The notes below the pieces were generated by a model. The model was not told the origin of the DNA, did not search any database, and saw only the letters and a list, made by a program, of their open reading frames with translations. DNA of 64,000 nucleotides from Ascidiaceihabitans sp. GTDB lineage: Bacteria; Pseudomonadota; Alphaproteobacteria; Rhodobacterales; Rhodobacteraceae. Positions 17,347 to 26,900 of the stretch are shown here, piece after piece. The position numbers and the translations under genes are program-made. Numbering within the stretch: position 1 is the first letter of the stretch; every line of letters starts with the position of its first letter. The stretch lies in NCBI GenBank assembly GCA_029251465.1, contig JAQXDI010000007.1:62001-126000 (forward strand). Direction: 5' to 3'.

Positions 17347-18476
17347 GGGTTTTTGCTGCCATAACGCTTGCCATCACGCTGGCAGTTCCCGCGGCGGCCC
17401 AAGACGTGGCAACCCAAGCGCGCGCTGCGGCAACGCAGCTTGCTGATGCCTCGGCCAAACTGGAAAAAGCCGAAGGTGCGCGCAACCGCGTCAAGGCACT
17501 GTCGGAAACTGTGCGCGCCTACGAGGCGGGGCTGACGGCGATGCGCGATGGCCTGCGCCGCGTGGTCCTGCGCGAAGAACAACTGAGCCGCAAGTTGCAA
17601 GCCTCGGACGGTGAAATCGCGCAATTCCTCGGCGTGCTGCAATCGGTTGGTGCGAACCCGTCGCCCACCGCATTTTTCCACCCCCAAGGGCCGACCGGCA
17701 CCGCGCGCGCCGGCATGCTGCTGGCCGAATTGACGCCAGCCCTGAACGCAAAAGCCGGGCTGTTGCGCAAAGACCTGCAAGAGGTGCAAATCCTGCGCTC
17801 TCTGCAACAGGACGCCGCTGACCAGCTGCAAATCGGGCTGTCGGATGTGCAACGCGCCCGTGTGTCGCTGAACCGCGCAATGGCCGAACGCACCGATTTA
17901 CCCAAGCGGTTCACCGAAGATCCGGTGCGCACCGCCATCCTGATTTCCTCGACCGAAACACTGACGGGCTTTGCCAGTGGGCTGTCCGAAATCACGCTTG
18001 ATGATCAAGGTGTTGATCTGCCGCCCCCTGATGACCGTATCGGCGGGCTGGTTTTGCCGGTCCAAGGCATCGTTCTGCGCGCCGCAAACGAGGCAGACGC
18101 CGCAGGCATCAAACGCCCCGGCATGATCATAGCCACCCGTGCAGGCGCGCTGGTCACAACGCCCACAGCCGCCACAATCCGCTACCTTGGCCCCCTGCTG
18201 GATTACGGCAACGTCGTGATTCTAGAACCGCAATCGGACACGTTATTTGTCTTTGCAGGCCTCGACGTTACCTATGGGGAGGCAGGGCAGGTCATCGCCG
18301 AAGGCACGCCTTTGGGTTTGATGGGCGGGCTAAGTGCCGAAAACAACGCGACTTCCGCATCAACAGATGGTGATGGGGCTGGCAATGGGCGAACGGAAAC
18401 GCTCTATATAGAAGTAAGACAACAAAATGTTCCTCAGGACCCCGCATCGTGGTTCCGGACTGACAAGGATGGATAG
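17343..18476 (+). CDS. EnvC-like murein hydrolase activator (degenerate LytM/M23 domain)
   Basis: A 377-aa exported protein. The signal peptide is residues 1-19 (cleavage AAA-QD), and a long coiled coil covers about 22-200. The C-terminal LytM/M23 fold reads GPLLDYGNVVILEPQ, LFVFAGLDVTYGEAG and LYIEVRQQ. Catalytic M23 enzymes have HxxxD and HxH here; the HxH is replaced by VFAGL and the LHFEIR histidine by tyrosine. It should therefore be an inactive regulator, like EnvC, that activates amidases at the septum (inference). Sits between gpmI and ctpA, as is typical of Rhodobacterales. Confidence 0.85.
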   Translation: MRVFAAITLAITLAVPAAAQDVATQARAAATQLADASAKLEKAEGARNRVKALSETVRAYEAGLTAMRDGLRRVVLREEQLSRKLQASDGEIAQFLGVLQSVGANPSPTAFFHPQGPTGTARAGMLLAELTPALNAKAGLLRKDLQEVQILRSLQQDAADQLQIGLSDVQRARVSLNRAMAERTDLPKRFTEDPVRTAILISSTETLTGFASGLSEITLDDQGVDLPPPDDRIGGLVLPVQGIVLRAANEADAAGIKRPGMIIATRAGALVTTPTAATIRYLGPLLDYGNVVILEPQSDTLFVFAGLDVTYGEAGQVIAEGTPLGLMGGLSAENNATSASTDGDGAGNGRTETLYIEVRQQNVPQDPASWFRTDKDG

Positions 18477-18479
18477 ACA

Positions 18480-19808
18480 GTGAAGAAGTTCGTGATGGCC
18501 GCAGTAGGTGGCACTTTGGCAGGTGTATTGGCGACGACGCAAATCGCAGGCCCGCTGCTTGCTCAGGAAACCAAAAAAGACGCCGGCGTTTATGAACAGC
18601 TCGACCTGTTCGGCGATATTTTTGAACGCATCCGCAGTCAGTACGTCGAAGAAGTCGACACCAGCGATCTGATCGAAGCCGCGATTGACGGCATGCTGAC
18701 CTCGCTTGATCCGCACTCTAGCTACCTGTCGCCCGACGATGCCGCATCGATGCGTGTGCAAACGCGCGGTGAATTCGGCGGTCTTGGCATCGAGGTGACC
18801 CAAGAAGAAGGGTTCGTCAAAGTTGTCTCGCCCATGGATGGCACCCCTGCTGATGAGGCGGGCATGCAAGCGGGCGATTTTATCACGCACGTTGACGGCG
18901 AAAGCCTGCTGGGCCTGACGCTGGACGAAGCGGTTGGCAAAATGCGTGGCCCTGTTGGCGCCGAAATCATCATCACCGTTGTGCGCGAAGGCGAAAGCGA
19001 ACCGTTTGACGTGTCGCTCATTCGCGCGACCATCGAATTGCAAGCGGTCCGTTCGCGCACCGAAGGCGAAACCGTGGTTTTGCGCGTCACCACGTTCAAC
19101 GACAAAACCACACCGAACCTGACCGAACAGTTGGCCGAAAAAGTCGAAGAGCTGGGCGGCATGGACGCGGTCAACGGCTTTGTCATCGATCTGCGTAACA
19201 ACCCGGGCGGCTTGTTGACCCAAGCGATCCGCGTGTCGGATGCGTTCCTGGAAAAAGGCGAAATCGTCTCGACCCGTGGGCGCAACCCAGAGGAAGGCGA
19301 TCGTTTCAACGCAACACCGGGTGATCTGGCCATGGGCAAACCGGTTGTGGTTTTGATCAACGGCGGCTCTGCGTCGGCGTCTGAAATCGTTGCGGGCGCG
19401 CTCCAAGATCACCGTCGCGCCATCGTCATCGGCACCAAAAGCTTTGGCAAAGGATCGGTTCAAACCATCATGCCGCTGCGCGGCGAAGGCGCGATGCGCT
19501 TGACCACGGCACGCTACTACACGCCGTCGGGTCGTTCGATCCAGTCGCTGGGTGTGTCGCCCGACATCATCGTCGAACAACCGCGCCGCACGGCCGAAGC
19601 CGAGGATGACGAGGCGCGTCCAGCACGCACCGAAGCATCGTTGCGCGGCAGCCTGAACAACGACAGCCTGACCGACGACGAGATCGAACAGATCGAAGCG
19701 GATCGCGAAAAGGCCGAGACCGCCGCGTCGCTGCGCGAGGACGATTATCAACTGGCCTACGCCATCGACATCCTCAAAGGTCTGAGCGCGCTTGGTCCAA
19801 AAAACTAA
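18480..19808 (+). CDS. ctpA: C-terminal processing peptidase (S41)
   Basis: A 442-aa periplasmic serine protease. A signal sequence occupies about 1-28 (LLAQE cleavage). The PDZ domain (about 100-175) has GEFGGLGIEV and VDGESLLGLTLDEAV. The S41 core has VIDLRNNPGGLL, the Ser motif NGGSASASEI (around 295-302) and the general-base Lys in IGTKSFGKGSVQ (about K324). The GTG start at 18480 lies 3 bases after the envC-like stop with AAGGAT just upstream. The C-terminal tail (about 360-415) is acidic and repetitive. Likely processes envelope proteins or works with the EnvC-like factor. Confidence 0.93.
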   Translation: MKKFVMAAVGGTLAGVLATTQIAGPLLAQETKKDAGVYEQLDLFGDIFERIRSQYVEEVDTSDLIEAAIDGMLTSLDPHSSYLSPDDAASMRVQTRGEFGGLGIEVTQEEGFVKVVSPMDGTPADEAGMQAGDFITHVDGESLLGLTLDEAVGKMRGPVGAEIIITVVREGESEPFDVSLIRATIELQAVRSRTEGETVVLRVTTFNDKTTPNLTEQLAEKVEELGGMDAVNGFVIDLRNNPGGLLTQAIRVSDAFLEKGEIVSTRGRNPEEGDRFNATPGDLAMGKPVVVLINGGSASASEIVAGALQDHRRAIVIGTKSFGKGSVQTIMPLRGEGAMRLTTARYYTPSGRSIQSLGVSPDIIVEQPRRTAEAEDDEARPARTEASLRGSLNNDSLTDDEIEQIEADREKAETAASLREDDYQLAYAIDILKGLSALGPKN

Positions 19809-19840
19809 GTCCGAAAAACTGATCTGACTTATAGCCAAAA

Positions 19841-19874
19841 CAGACCCTCGCATGGAAACATGTGGGGGTTTTTC
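19841..19874 (+). terminator. Rho-independent terminator after ctpA
   Basis: CCCTCGCATG (19845-19854), a GAAA tetraloop and CATGTGGGGG (19859-19868) form a 10-bp stem with two G-U pairs, followed by five T. It lies 37 bases after the ctpA stop and should end the gpmI-envC-ctpA transcript. Confidence 0.82.
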
Positions 19875-19880
19875 TGTGCC

Positions 19881-20041
19881 AAATTCACGCGGATTAACCC
19901 TTTTGCCAAGGGTTTGTTAAGTGTTCGGCGAAACTGCACAGTTTCCGGTGAAATCTGTACAGTTTTACAAATTCACATGGTTTTAGGGGAAAATCACGCA
20001 GGTCAAACTGCATAGAATTCGGGGATAACTGCGCAGTTATC
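19881..20041. repeat. Phased cluster of AAACTG-YR-CAGTTT palindromes in a convergent gap
   Basis: The 302-base gap between ctpA and the converging 20111 gene holds no ORF. It has four palindromic sites: GAAACTGCACAGTTTC (19930-19945), one centred on CTGTACAG (19955-19962), AAACTGCATAGAATT (20006-20020, right arm degenerate), and GATAACTGCGCAGTTATC (20024-20041, perfect 18 bp). Centres are 21, 53 and 21 bp apart, close to 2, 5 and 2 helical turns. A second short motif, AAATTCAC plus variable bases, recurs at 19881, 19969 and 19990. A separate AACCCTT/AAGGGTT hairpin lies near 19897-19915. Binding factor unknown; no promoter of a flanking gene lies here. Confidence 0.7.
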
Positions 20042-20110
20042 TGATCCAAACACCGCTCACAGCCCGCTAGAATCGCGGTTAACGCAGCGCCCGTTGGGTG
20101 TTTGACCCGC

Positions 20111-20476
20111 TCAGGATGTCTCGAAGCAATGGCGACGGAAGGCGCGTTTCAGCATGTCCAATTCGGCGCGCAGCAGCTCGACTTCGACGCGCATATCGTC
20201 GCCCAATGCCTCGCCTGCGATCAGGGTAAAATAGCCCAAACGCTCGCTGCTAATCTGGTCGGTAATGACAAAAGTTTGCACCCCGTCAGCAATCGCTTCA
20301 GCCGGAATTGGCACCTTTAGAACCCAGGCACCATCGTTTTCAGTCAGGTCAAAATCGGGCACTGGTTTGTCCAGATGCGTGACCTTGATTTGCGGCACAC
20401 CAGCTTCGGAATTTGTTATCACGCCTTCCCAAACGCCGCGGCGCATACGGGTGGCTGTCAGAGTCAATGTGGTCAT
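20111..20476 (-). CDS. Conserved hypothetical protein
   Basis: A 121-aa soluble protein with no family I recognise. It begins MTTLTLTATRMRRGVWEG and looks beta-rich in the first two thirds, ending in a charged helix (MRVEVELLRAELDMLKRAF) that could dimerise as a coiled coil. The ribosome site AGGAGA lies 7 bases before the ATG at 20476. It follows the DUF6478 gene by 22 bases on the same strand, so the two probably form an operon. Function unknown. Confidence 0.72.
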   Translation of the reverse strand: MTTLTLTATRMRRGVWEGVITNSEAGVPQIKVTHLDKPVPDFDLTENDGAWVLKVPIPAEAIADGVQTFVITDQISSERLGYFTLIAGEALGDDMRVEVELLRAELDMLKRAFRRHCFETS

Positions 20477-20498
20477 GTTTTTCTCCTACAGCGGGGGG

Positions 20499-21272
20499 TC
20501 AAAGGGCGGCACGGGGGCGACGTGAGAACGTCAGATCCCGCAGGATCACCTGGTTCATTTCCGGCCCCTCAAAGATCAAATCGATCCACGCCCGTTCCAC
20601 CCGTTTTTCGTTCAGGTTGGAATAGGCGAGGTCGAATTCGACCATAATATCTTCTTCGTGCAAGTGCAGCTCGCGCACGATTTGTTCGGTGTTCGGCCCG
20701 TGACGAATGTTCAGACGGGCAAAAATTTCGAGCGGTTTTTCCATCTCGACGATGCAGTTCATCCGCAGCAAATGCGTGCGTTTTAGCGCGTTTGTCGCAT
20801 CCGTCGGCAGGTCGATAACCAGCGACAAAAACGAGCCGTCAAATTTGAAAACATCCATGCGCAAACCGTAGGGTGCAAGGTCTGCTTCACGCAGGTTTCG
20901 CAACTGGCGCAGGGTCAGTTCAGACAGGTTACAGTCATGAAATAGCGTGACTTCTTCGCCCAGCATCGACTTGGTTTGCACTGACGACATGCCCGGCGTA
21001 GGCAGGGGGCCGCGCCACAATTCCGGGCGCCATGCCCAGTCCACATTGTGGGGGCGTGAAAAACTGGTCGACCCGATTATAGGCAACGCCAGGCGTTCAT
21101 CCGCGCGGTGGATCAGGCGATCCAGATGGGTGCGCAGCAGCCGTGCCGCTGACCGGTTTTGACGCAACCTTGCTAGGTTTGCCTTGGCCGCATTACGCGC
21201 CGCGCGCGCCCAACGGCGCATTTCCCGACGATGCGACAGCTTGTCCAATATGTTGAGTGATTTTTCCGCCAT
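20499..21272 (-). CDS. DUF6478 family protein
   Basis: A 257-aa protein with a basic N-terminal helix (RREMRRWARAARNAAKANLARLRQNR) followed by a beta-rich domain. The stretch RPHNVDWAWRPELWRGPLPTPG and the C-terminal EGPEMNQVILRDLTFSRRPRAAL are the features by which I place it in DUF6478, a family largely restricted to Rhodobacterales. Function unknown. Upstream of and probably co-transcribed with the 121-aa gene. Confidence 0.75.
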   Translation of the reverse strand: MAEKSLNILDKLSHRREMRRWARAARNAAKANLARLRQNRSAARLLRTHLDRLIHRADERLALPIIGSTSFSRPHNVDWAWRPELWRGPLPTPGMSSVQTKSMLGEEVTLFHDCNLSELTLRQLRNLREADLAPYGLRMDVFKFDGSFLSLVIDLPTDATNALKRTHLLRMNCIVEMEKPLEIFARLNIRHGPNTEQIVRELHLHEEDIMVEFDLAYSNLNEKRVERAWIDLIFEGPEMNQVILRDLTFSRRPRAAL

Positions 21273-21322
21273 AATCCCTGAGTGTACTGTTTCCTGTTTG
21301 GATATAATCTACTGAAAAGGTT

Positions 21323-21991
21323 TCAATCAAATAAACCCGTAAGTGTGGCAGCCAATCCTTTTTTTGGATTTGTGGCTTTGGGCGGTATTCCCGTGGCAAC
21401 AGATGTGGCCACAGATGCGCTTTGGGTGGCGTTGATCATGCTGCGGATCATGCTGCGGCCCTCCTTGCCCAAGGCGGGGCTTTGGGTTGGTGCAAACAGT
21501 GCGATGCTTAGGTCGGTGCGGTTGATTTGGGTCACCGCGCGCCAGTGGTTTTTTGACAGCTCACCTGTGGGGCTGGTTGCCGTTGCGCGGGCCAGTTCCA
21601 CGCCCTTGACGTCGAACCGTTCACCAAGGCTTGTGGCATCTGCGGCCTGTGCCACGGATGACAAAGACAACGCGGGGCCGGTCGATGCGGCCAAGCTGAC
21701 CGTCATCACGCCCAAAGGCGCATCAAGGGCTCCGTTTTTGCCGCCCAACGTGTCACAGCGCGCCAGCAGCGCAAAGTTCTGCTTGAGGCTGCGCGGATCG
21801 ATGCAATAGCCCGACGGCGGCACCAAAGTCACGGCCCCGCGCATCATCTGTGCTTGGGTCAAAGGTGCCGGCCCAGACGTACTAGCGCCTTGCTTTGTTT
21901 GCAAAAAACCTAGCTCGGTGCCTTCGGTACAGGCCGACAGCGTTGCCGCCATCAGCCCAAGGCAGGCAGCCCTACAGATCCCAGTATTCAT
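21323..21991 (-). CDS. Putative lipoprotein
   Basis: A 222-aa protein with a lipoprotein signal: a hydrophobic N-terminus followed by the lipobox LSAC (in ATLSACTEG), which predicts lipid attachment at the Cys about 20 residues in. The mature part has SGYCIDPRSLKQNFALLARCD, with two Cys that could pair, and is otherwise Ala/Ser/Thr-rich. No family recognised. Starting at ATG 21991 it overlaps the end of ilvD by 20 bases; another in-frame ATG lies 6 codons upstream. Probably a periplasm-facing outer-membrane lipoprotein. Confidence 0.7.
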   Translation of the reverse strand: MNTGICRAACLGLMAATLSACTEGTELGFLQTKQGASTSGPAPLTQAQMMRGAVTLVPPSGYCIDPRSLKQNFALLARCDTLGGKNGALDAPLGVMTVSLAASTGPALSLSSVAQAADATSLGERFDVKGVELARATATSPTGELSKNHWRAVTQINRTDLSIALFAPTQSPALGKEGRSMIRSMINATQSASVATSVATGIPPKATNPKKGLAATLTGLFD

Positions 21992-23735
21992 GACGCTCGT
22001 CGCGGGCACCGGGGTGGGTTACCGCCCCTTTGTAAGCGCCGCCAACCAGCTGCGCGTATTTCCAGAGCGCGCCTGCGCCGTAGATCGTCTCGCGCATGCC
22101 GGGCCACGCCGCTTTGCGTTCCGCCAATTCGTCATCCGTCAGGGCGACGTTGATCGTCCCTTCGATGGCGTTGATGGTGATGACGTCGCCGGTGTTCAGC
22201 AGTGCAATCGGTCCGCCGTGTGCCGCCTCTGGACCCACGTGACCCACGCAGAAACCGCGTGTCGCGCCGCTAAAACGACCGTCAGTAATCAGCGCGACTT
22301 TCTTGCCCATGCCTTGGCCGGACAGGGCCGCTGTGGTCGCCAACATTTCGCGCATTCCCGGGCCGCCTGCGGGGCCTTCGTTGCGGATGACAAACACGTC
22401 GCCCTCTTCGTAGGTGCGGTCTTGGACGGCTTGGAAGGCGTCCTGTTCGCATTCAAAAACCCGCGCCGGGCCTGTGAAAATCTGGTGCTGTGGCTCGATG
22501 CCCGCAACTTTTACAATTGCGCCCTCGGGGGCGATGTTGCCCTTTAGACCCACAACGCCGCCGGTTTTTGTCAGGGGTTCTGCAACCGAGTGGATAACTT
22601 TGCCGTCTGCCTGACGGGTGATTTTGTCCAACTCTTCGCCCATGGAATAGCCGGTGACTGTCATGCAATCTTCGTGGATCAGACCGGCTTTGCGCAGCTC
22701 GTTCATCACGACGGGAACGCCGCCAGCCTCGTACAAATCCTTGGCGACGTATTGGCCACCCGGTTTCATGTCGACGAAATACGGCGTGTCGCGGAAAATC
22801 TCGCAGACGTCATCAAGGAAGAAATCGATGCCAGCCTCGTGCGCCATTGCAGGCAAGTGGAGGCCACCGTTTGTAGACCCGCCTGTGCAGGCCACGATGC
22901 GGGCTGCATTTTCCAGCGATTGGCGTGTGACGATATCACGGGCGCGGATGTTTTTCTCGATCAGGTTCATGACCGCGGCACCCGATGCTTGGGCGTATTC
23001 GTCGCGGGATTCGTAGGGCGCCGGAGCACCGGATGAATTCGGCAGCGCAAGGCCAATCGCCTCGGACACACAGGCCATTGTGTTGGCGGTGAACTGACCG
23101 CCACAGGCACCAGCGGTCGGGCAGGCCACACGTTCCAGAACTTCTAGCGCGGCCTCGGACATCGTGCCGTTTTGATAGTTGCCAACGGCCTCGAACATAT
23201 CCTGAACCGTCAAATCGCGATCAGCGAAATCGGCAGGCACGTCAGCACCTTTTGGCGCACGACCCGGCAGGATCGACCCGCCGTATAGAAACACGGACGG
23301 CACGTTCAGACGGATCATCGCCATCATCATGCCGGGTAAGGATTTGTCGCAACCCGCGAGGCCAACCAGCGCGTCGTAGCAGTGGCCGCGCATTGTCAGC
23401 TCGACCGTGTCGGCAATCGCCTCGCGCGATGCCAAGGATGAGCGCATGCCCTCATGGCCCATCGCGATGCCATCGGTGACGGTGATTGTGGTGAATTCGC
23501 GCGGCGTGCCTTGGGCACCGGCCACGCCAACTTTGACCGATTGCGCCTGACGGTTCAGGGCAATGTTACAGGGGGCAGCTTCGTTCCAGCAGGTGGCAAC
23601 GCCGACCAATGGCTGGTGAATTTGCTCTTCTGTCATGTTCATCGCGTAGTAATACGACCGGTGCGGCGCGCGTGCGGGCCCTTCGGTTACATGACGGCTT
23701 GGCAATTTGGATTTGTCGAACTTACCCTGAGACAT
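21972..23735 (-). CDS. ilvD: Dihydroxy-acid dehydratase
   Basis: A 587-aa Fe-S enzyme of branched-chain amino-acid biosynthesis converting 2,3-dihydroxy acids to 2-keto acids (valine/isoleucine, also pantothenate). Cluster-ligand cysteines are in TCWNEAAPCN, GLAGCDKSLPGMMMA and CPTAGACGGQFTANTMAC. The carboxy-terminal VALITDGRFSGATRGFCVGHV block is present. I chose the ATG at 23735, preceded by GGGGAGA; the frame continues 63 codons upstream with non-family sequence. Overlaps the lipoprotein start downstream. Confidence 0.97.
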   Translation of the reverse strand: MSQGKFDKSKLPSRHVTEGPARAPHRSYYYAMNMTEEQIHQPLVGVATCWNEAAPCNIALNRQAQSVKVGVAGAQGTPREFTTITVTDGIAMGHEGMRSSLASREAIADTVELTMRGHCYDALVGLAGCDKSLPGMMMAMIRLNVPSVFLYGGSILPGRAPKGADVPADFADRDLTVQDMFEAVGNYQNGTMSEAALEVLERVACPTAGACGGQFTANTMACVSEAIGLALPNSSGAPAPYESRDEYAQASGAAVMNLIEKNIRARDIVTRQSLENAARIVACTGGSTNGGLHLPAMAHEAGIDFFLDDVCEIFRDTPYFVDMKPGGQYVAKDLYEAGGVPVVMNELRKAGLIHEDCMTVTGYSMGEELDKITRQADGKVIHSVAEPLTKTGGVVGLKGNIAPEGAIVKVAGIEPQHQIFTGPARVFECEQDAFQAVQDRTYEEGDVFVIRNEGPAGGPGMREMLATTAALSGQGMGKKVALITDGRFSGATRGFCVGHVGPEAAHGGPIALLNTGDVITINAIEGTINVALTDDELAERKAAWPGMRETIYGAGALWKYAQLVGGAYKGAVTHPGARDERHEYWDL

Positions 23736-23926
23736 CGGTTCTCTCCCCTTCGAAACTCTGGCGAAACATTTGGTTTGGCATACCCAAGCGCGCGCGTGCC
23801 TGCAAGAACGGATCAAAGGCCAGCGGTTTTTGCAGGCGTATAGAACTTGTATTGTAACGGCGGTGTGACTAATTTCGACACTCACGGCAGGTCTATTTCG
23901 GCGTGTCCCTGCACTGGATTGCACCC

Positions 23927-26900
23927 ATGGAACCGACCCTCTTTTCCTTCATCTGGAAATATTCGAAACGCGAGCAATTGATGTTGCTGGCGGTCACGCT
24001 GATTTCCTTCCCGCTTTTGTACGTCACGCTTGAGTTGCCAAAGCGGATCATCAACGACGCCATCGGTGCCACCAGCGATACGATTATGGTCTGGGGCAAC
24101 AGCTTTAGCCAAACCCAGTTTTTGCTGGCGTTGTGCTTTGGGTATCTCGGATCAGTGCTGGTGCACGGGCTGATCAAGATGCGCCTGAACACGATGAAGG
24201 GTGTGGTGGCCGAACGTCTTCTGCGCCGTTTTCGCTTTGGGTTGATCGAACGGATGATGCGGTTTCCGCGCAGCTATTTCCAAGCCACATCGCAAGGCGA
24301 ACTGGTCGCGATGGTCACATCCGAGGCCGAACCGATGGGTGGCCTGATGGGCGATGCGGTCGCGCAGCCCGTGTTCCAGCTGGGTCAAATGCTGATCATC
24401 GTGATCTTTTTGTTCCTGCAATCGGTGTGGTTTGGATTGGCTGGGATCGCGCTAATCCCGCTGCAGGCCTACATCATTCCGGTGCTGCAACGCCAAATCA
24501 ATCTGCTGAACAAGGATCGCATCAAAGAGGTGCGTGGCCTGGCCGCAGAGATCGGCGAAACCGCCGCGGGCATCACCGATCTGCGCACCAATGGCGGGCT
24601 GCGGTATCGCTTGGCTGTGTTCACCGATCGCTTGGGGCGGCTGTTTGAAATCCGCTACAAAATCTACAACAAAAAGTTTTTCATGAAGTTTCTCAACAAC
24701 TTCATCACCCAGCTGACCCCGTTCTTTTTCTACCTCGTTGGTGGCTATCTGGCCATTCGTGGCGACATTACCTTTGGTGCGCTGGTGGCAGCACTGGCGG
24801 CATACAAAGACCTGTCTAGCCCGTGGAAAGAACTGCTGACCTACTACAATCAGGTGCAGGATATGTCCCTGCGTTGGGACATCGTGACAGAGCGGTTCCA
24901 ACCCAAAGGCATGGTGGCCGAAGAACTATTCGTGGGCGCGCCTGCCGACATCCCACACCTGCGCGGCGCGGTTGAACTGGATCACGTGACCCTGCGCACA
25001 GCGTCCGGAAACACGCTGCTTGAGGACATCAACCTGTCGATCCCGCATGGCACGCGCGTGGCGATCAAAGTGACCAACCAAACCGAACGGACCGCTCTGG
25101 CAGAGCTGCTAACGCGTGAAGTGAACCCGACGCGCGGCACCGTGCGGATTGCAGATCACGACTTGTCCGGCCTGCATCAAGCGGTGATTGCTGCGCGCAT
25201 CGGATACGCCCATTCGCGGCCCTATTTGTTTGACGGCACGCTGGGCAGCAACCTGATGATGCCGCTGATGACCTCGCCCAAAACGATCGTCTGGGACCCT
25301 GACAAACGCGACCGTTTCACCAATGAATCTGAACGCTCAGGCAACAGCCCCGACAGCCTGCGCGCCGATTGGCTTGATCCTGCGCTGGCTGATTTGTCAG
25401 ACGCCGTGGCCATCCGCAAATGGTGGTTTGAACTGGTCACCGCGATGGGCATCGACGAATTCATGTTCCAACGTATGTTGGGCGCGCGCATCGATGCAAA
25501 GCTGCATCCACAGCTTGCCCGTGCCGTGGTCGGGCTGCGTGATGAGGTGCACAAACGCATTGTCGCGGCCGGGTTAAATGACGTGGTGTTCCGGTTTGAT
25601 CCTGAAACATTCAATCCGGCGGTGCCGCTGGGTGGCAACCTGCTGTTCGCGTCGCCTTTGGCTGAAATCAGTCAGGAACGATTGGCCGCAGAAAAGAACT
25701 TTCTGGCGATGATCCTTGATCAGGGGCTGGCCGAACAAGGCATCGCGATTTCGCAAACAGTCATCGAAACGCTGCACCAAACCTTTGGGATGGACGGCAC
25801 CAATCACCCGCTGTTCATGGCACTCGGGATCGAAGAAGACCTGTACGAACGGTTGGTCGACATCGCGACGCGCAGGCGCGAACACGGCGATGGTGCGCTC
25901 AGCGAAGACGAATTTTCGCTGCTGTTGACGGTGCCATTTGCCTTTACCGCCGAACAGATCGGGCCCGCCTTTCCAGATAGCTTTAAGCAAGACATTCTCA
26001 ACATTCGTCGCACCAACGCCGAGGGATTGCGCGCGCGCACCAGAGATATGTTCGTGCCGGTCGCGCCCGAAAATTACCTGCCGCGTCTCACCTTGATGGA
26101 AAACGCGCTGTACGGTCGGATCTCTGCATTTGCGGGCAGCAAAACCGAAGACGTGCGCGCCATCGTCACGGATGTTTTGGCGCAGCACGATCTACGCCGC
26201 CTTGTTGCGGAAACGATTTTTGACCTGCCCACAGGATTGGGCGGTGCCAATTTGCCGGCAGTTTTTCAGGAACGTGCGGCCTTCAGTCGGGCGGGGATCA
26301 AACGACCTGACGTTCTGGTTCTGGACAAAGCGATTGCCAGCCACGACGCCGAAAGCCGCCGTAAAATGCGCAGCGCGTTGCGTGACATTTTGCCGGATTC
26401 AACGTTGATCTTTATGGAAGACAACTTTGAAAACCCCAGCGAATACGACCTGTACGTCGAAATCAAAAACGGTCGGATCGATGGTGTCCAGATGCAAGAC
26501 AACGATCTGGTTCCGGACGGCGGATCGGATGATCTGCGCAGTAAATTGCGCGCGATTTCCCAGACCGACACCTTTGCCAAGCTTGATAGCCGCAACCAAC
26601 GCCTGCTGGCGTTTGCAGCGCAGTGGTACACGGCAAAACCGGGGCAGATGATCTTTGCCAAAGGCGACAAGGCGGACGCTGCTTACTTGTGTGTTGCAGG
26701 CGGTGCCCAGCTGTTTTTTGCGGATGATGACGGCGAAAAATACGCGGTGTCGTCGGTTGAACCGGGGCGTCTGATCGGCGATCTCGCGATCATCATGAAA
26801 GAAGAGCGCAAGGTCGATTTGGTCGCAACAACCGAAACCACATTCCTGCGGATCGGTGCCGAGGAATTCCGCTCTGTCATTGAAAACGACAACTCAGCGC

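Noticed and set aside
18360-19853. 497-codon minus-strand frame opposite ctpA
   Set aside because: Antisense to a clear S41 protease; composition is typical of reverse-strand shadow frames in GC-rich DNA.
23736-23926. Upstream extension of the ilvD frame (63 codons)
   Set aside because: The extension has no homology to IlvD and lies on the other side of a good ribosome site at 23735; the gap is the ilvD/ABC-like promoter region.
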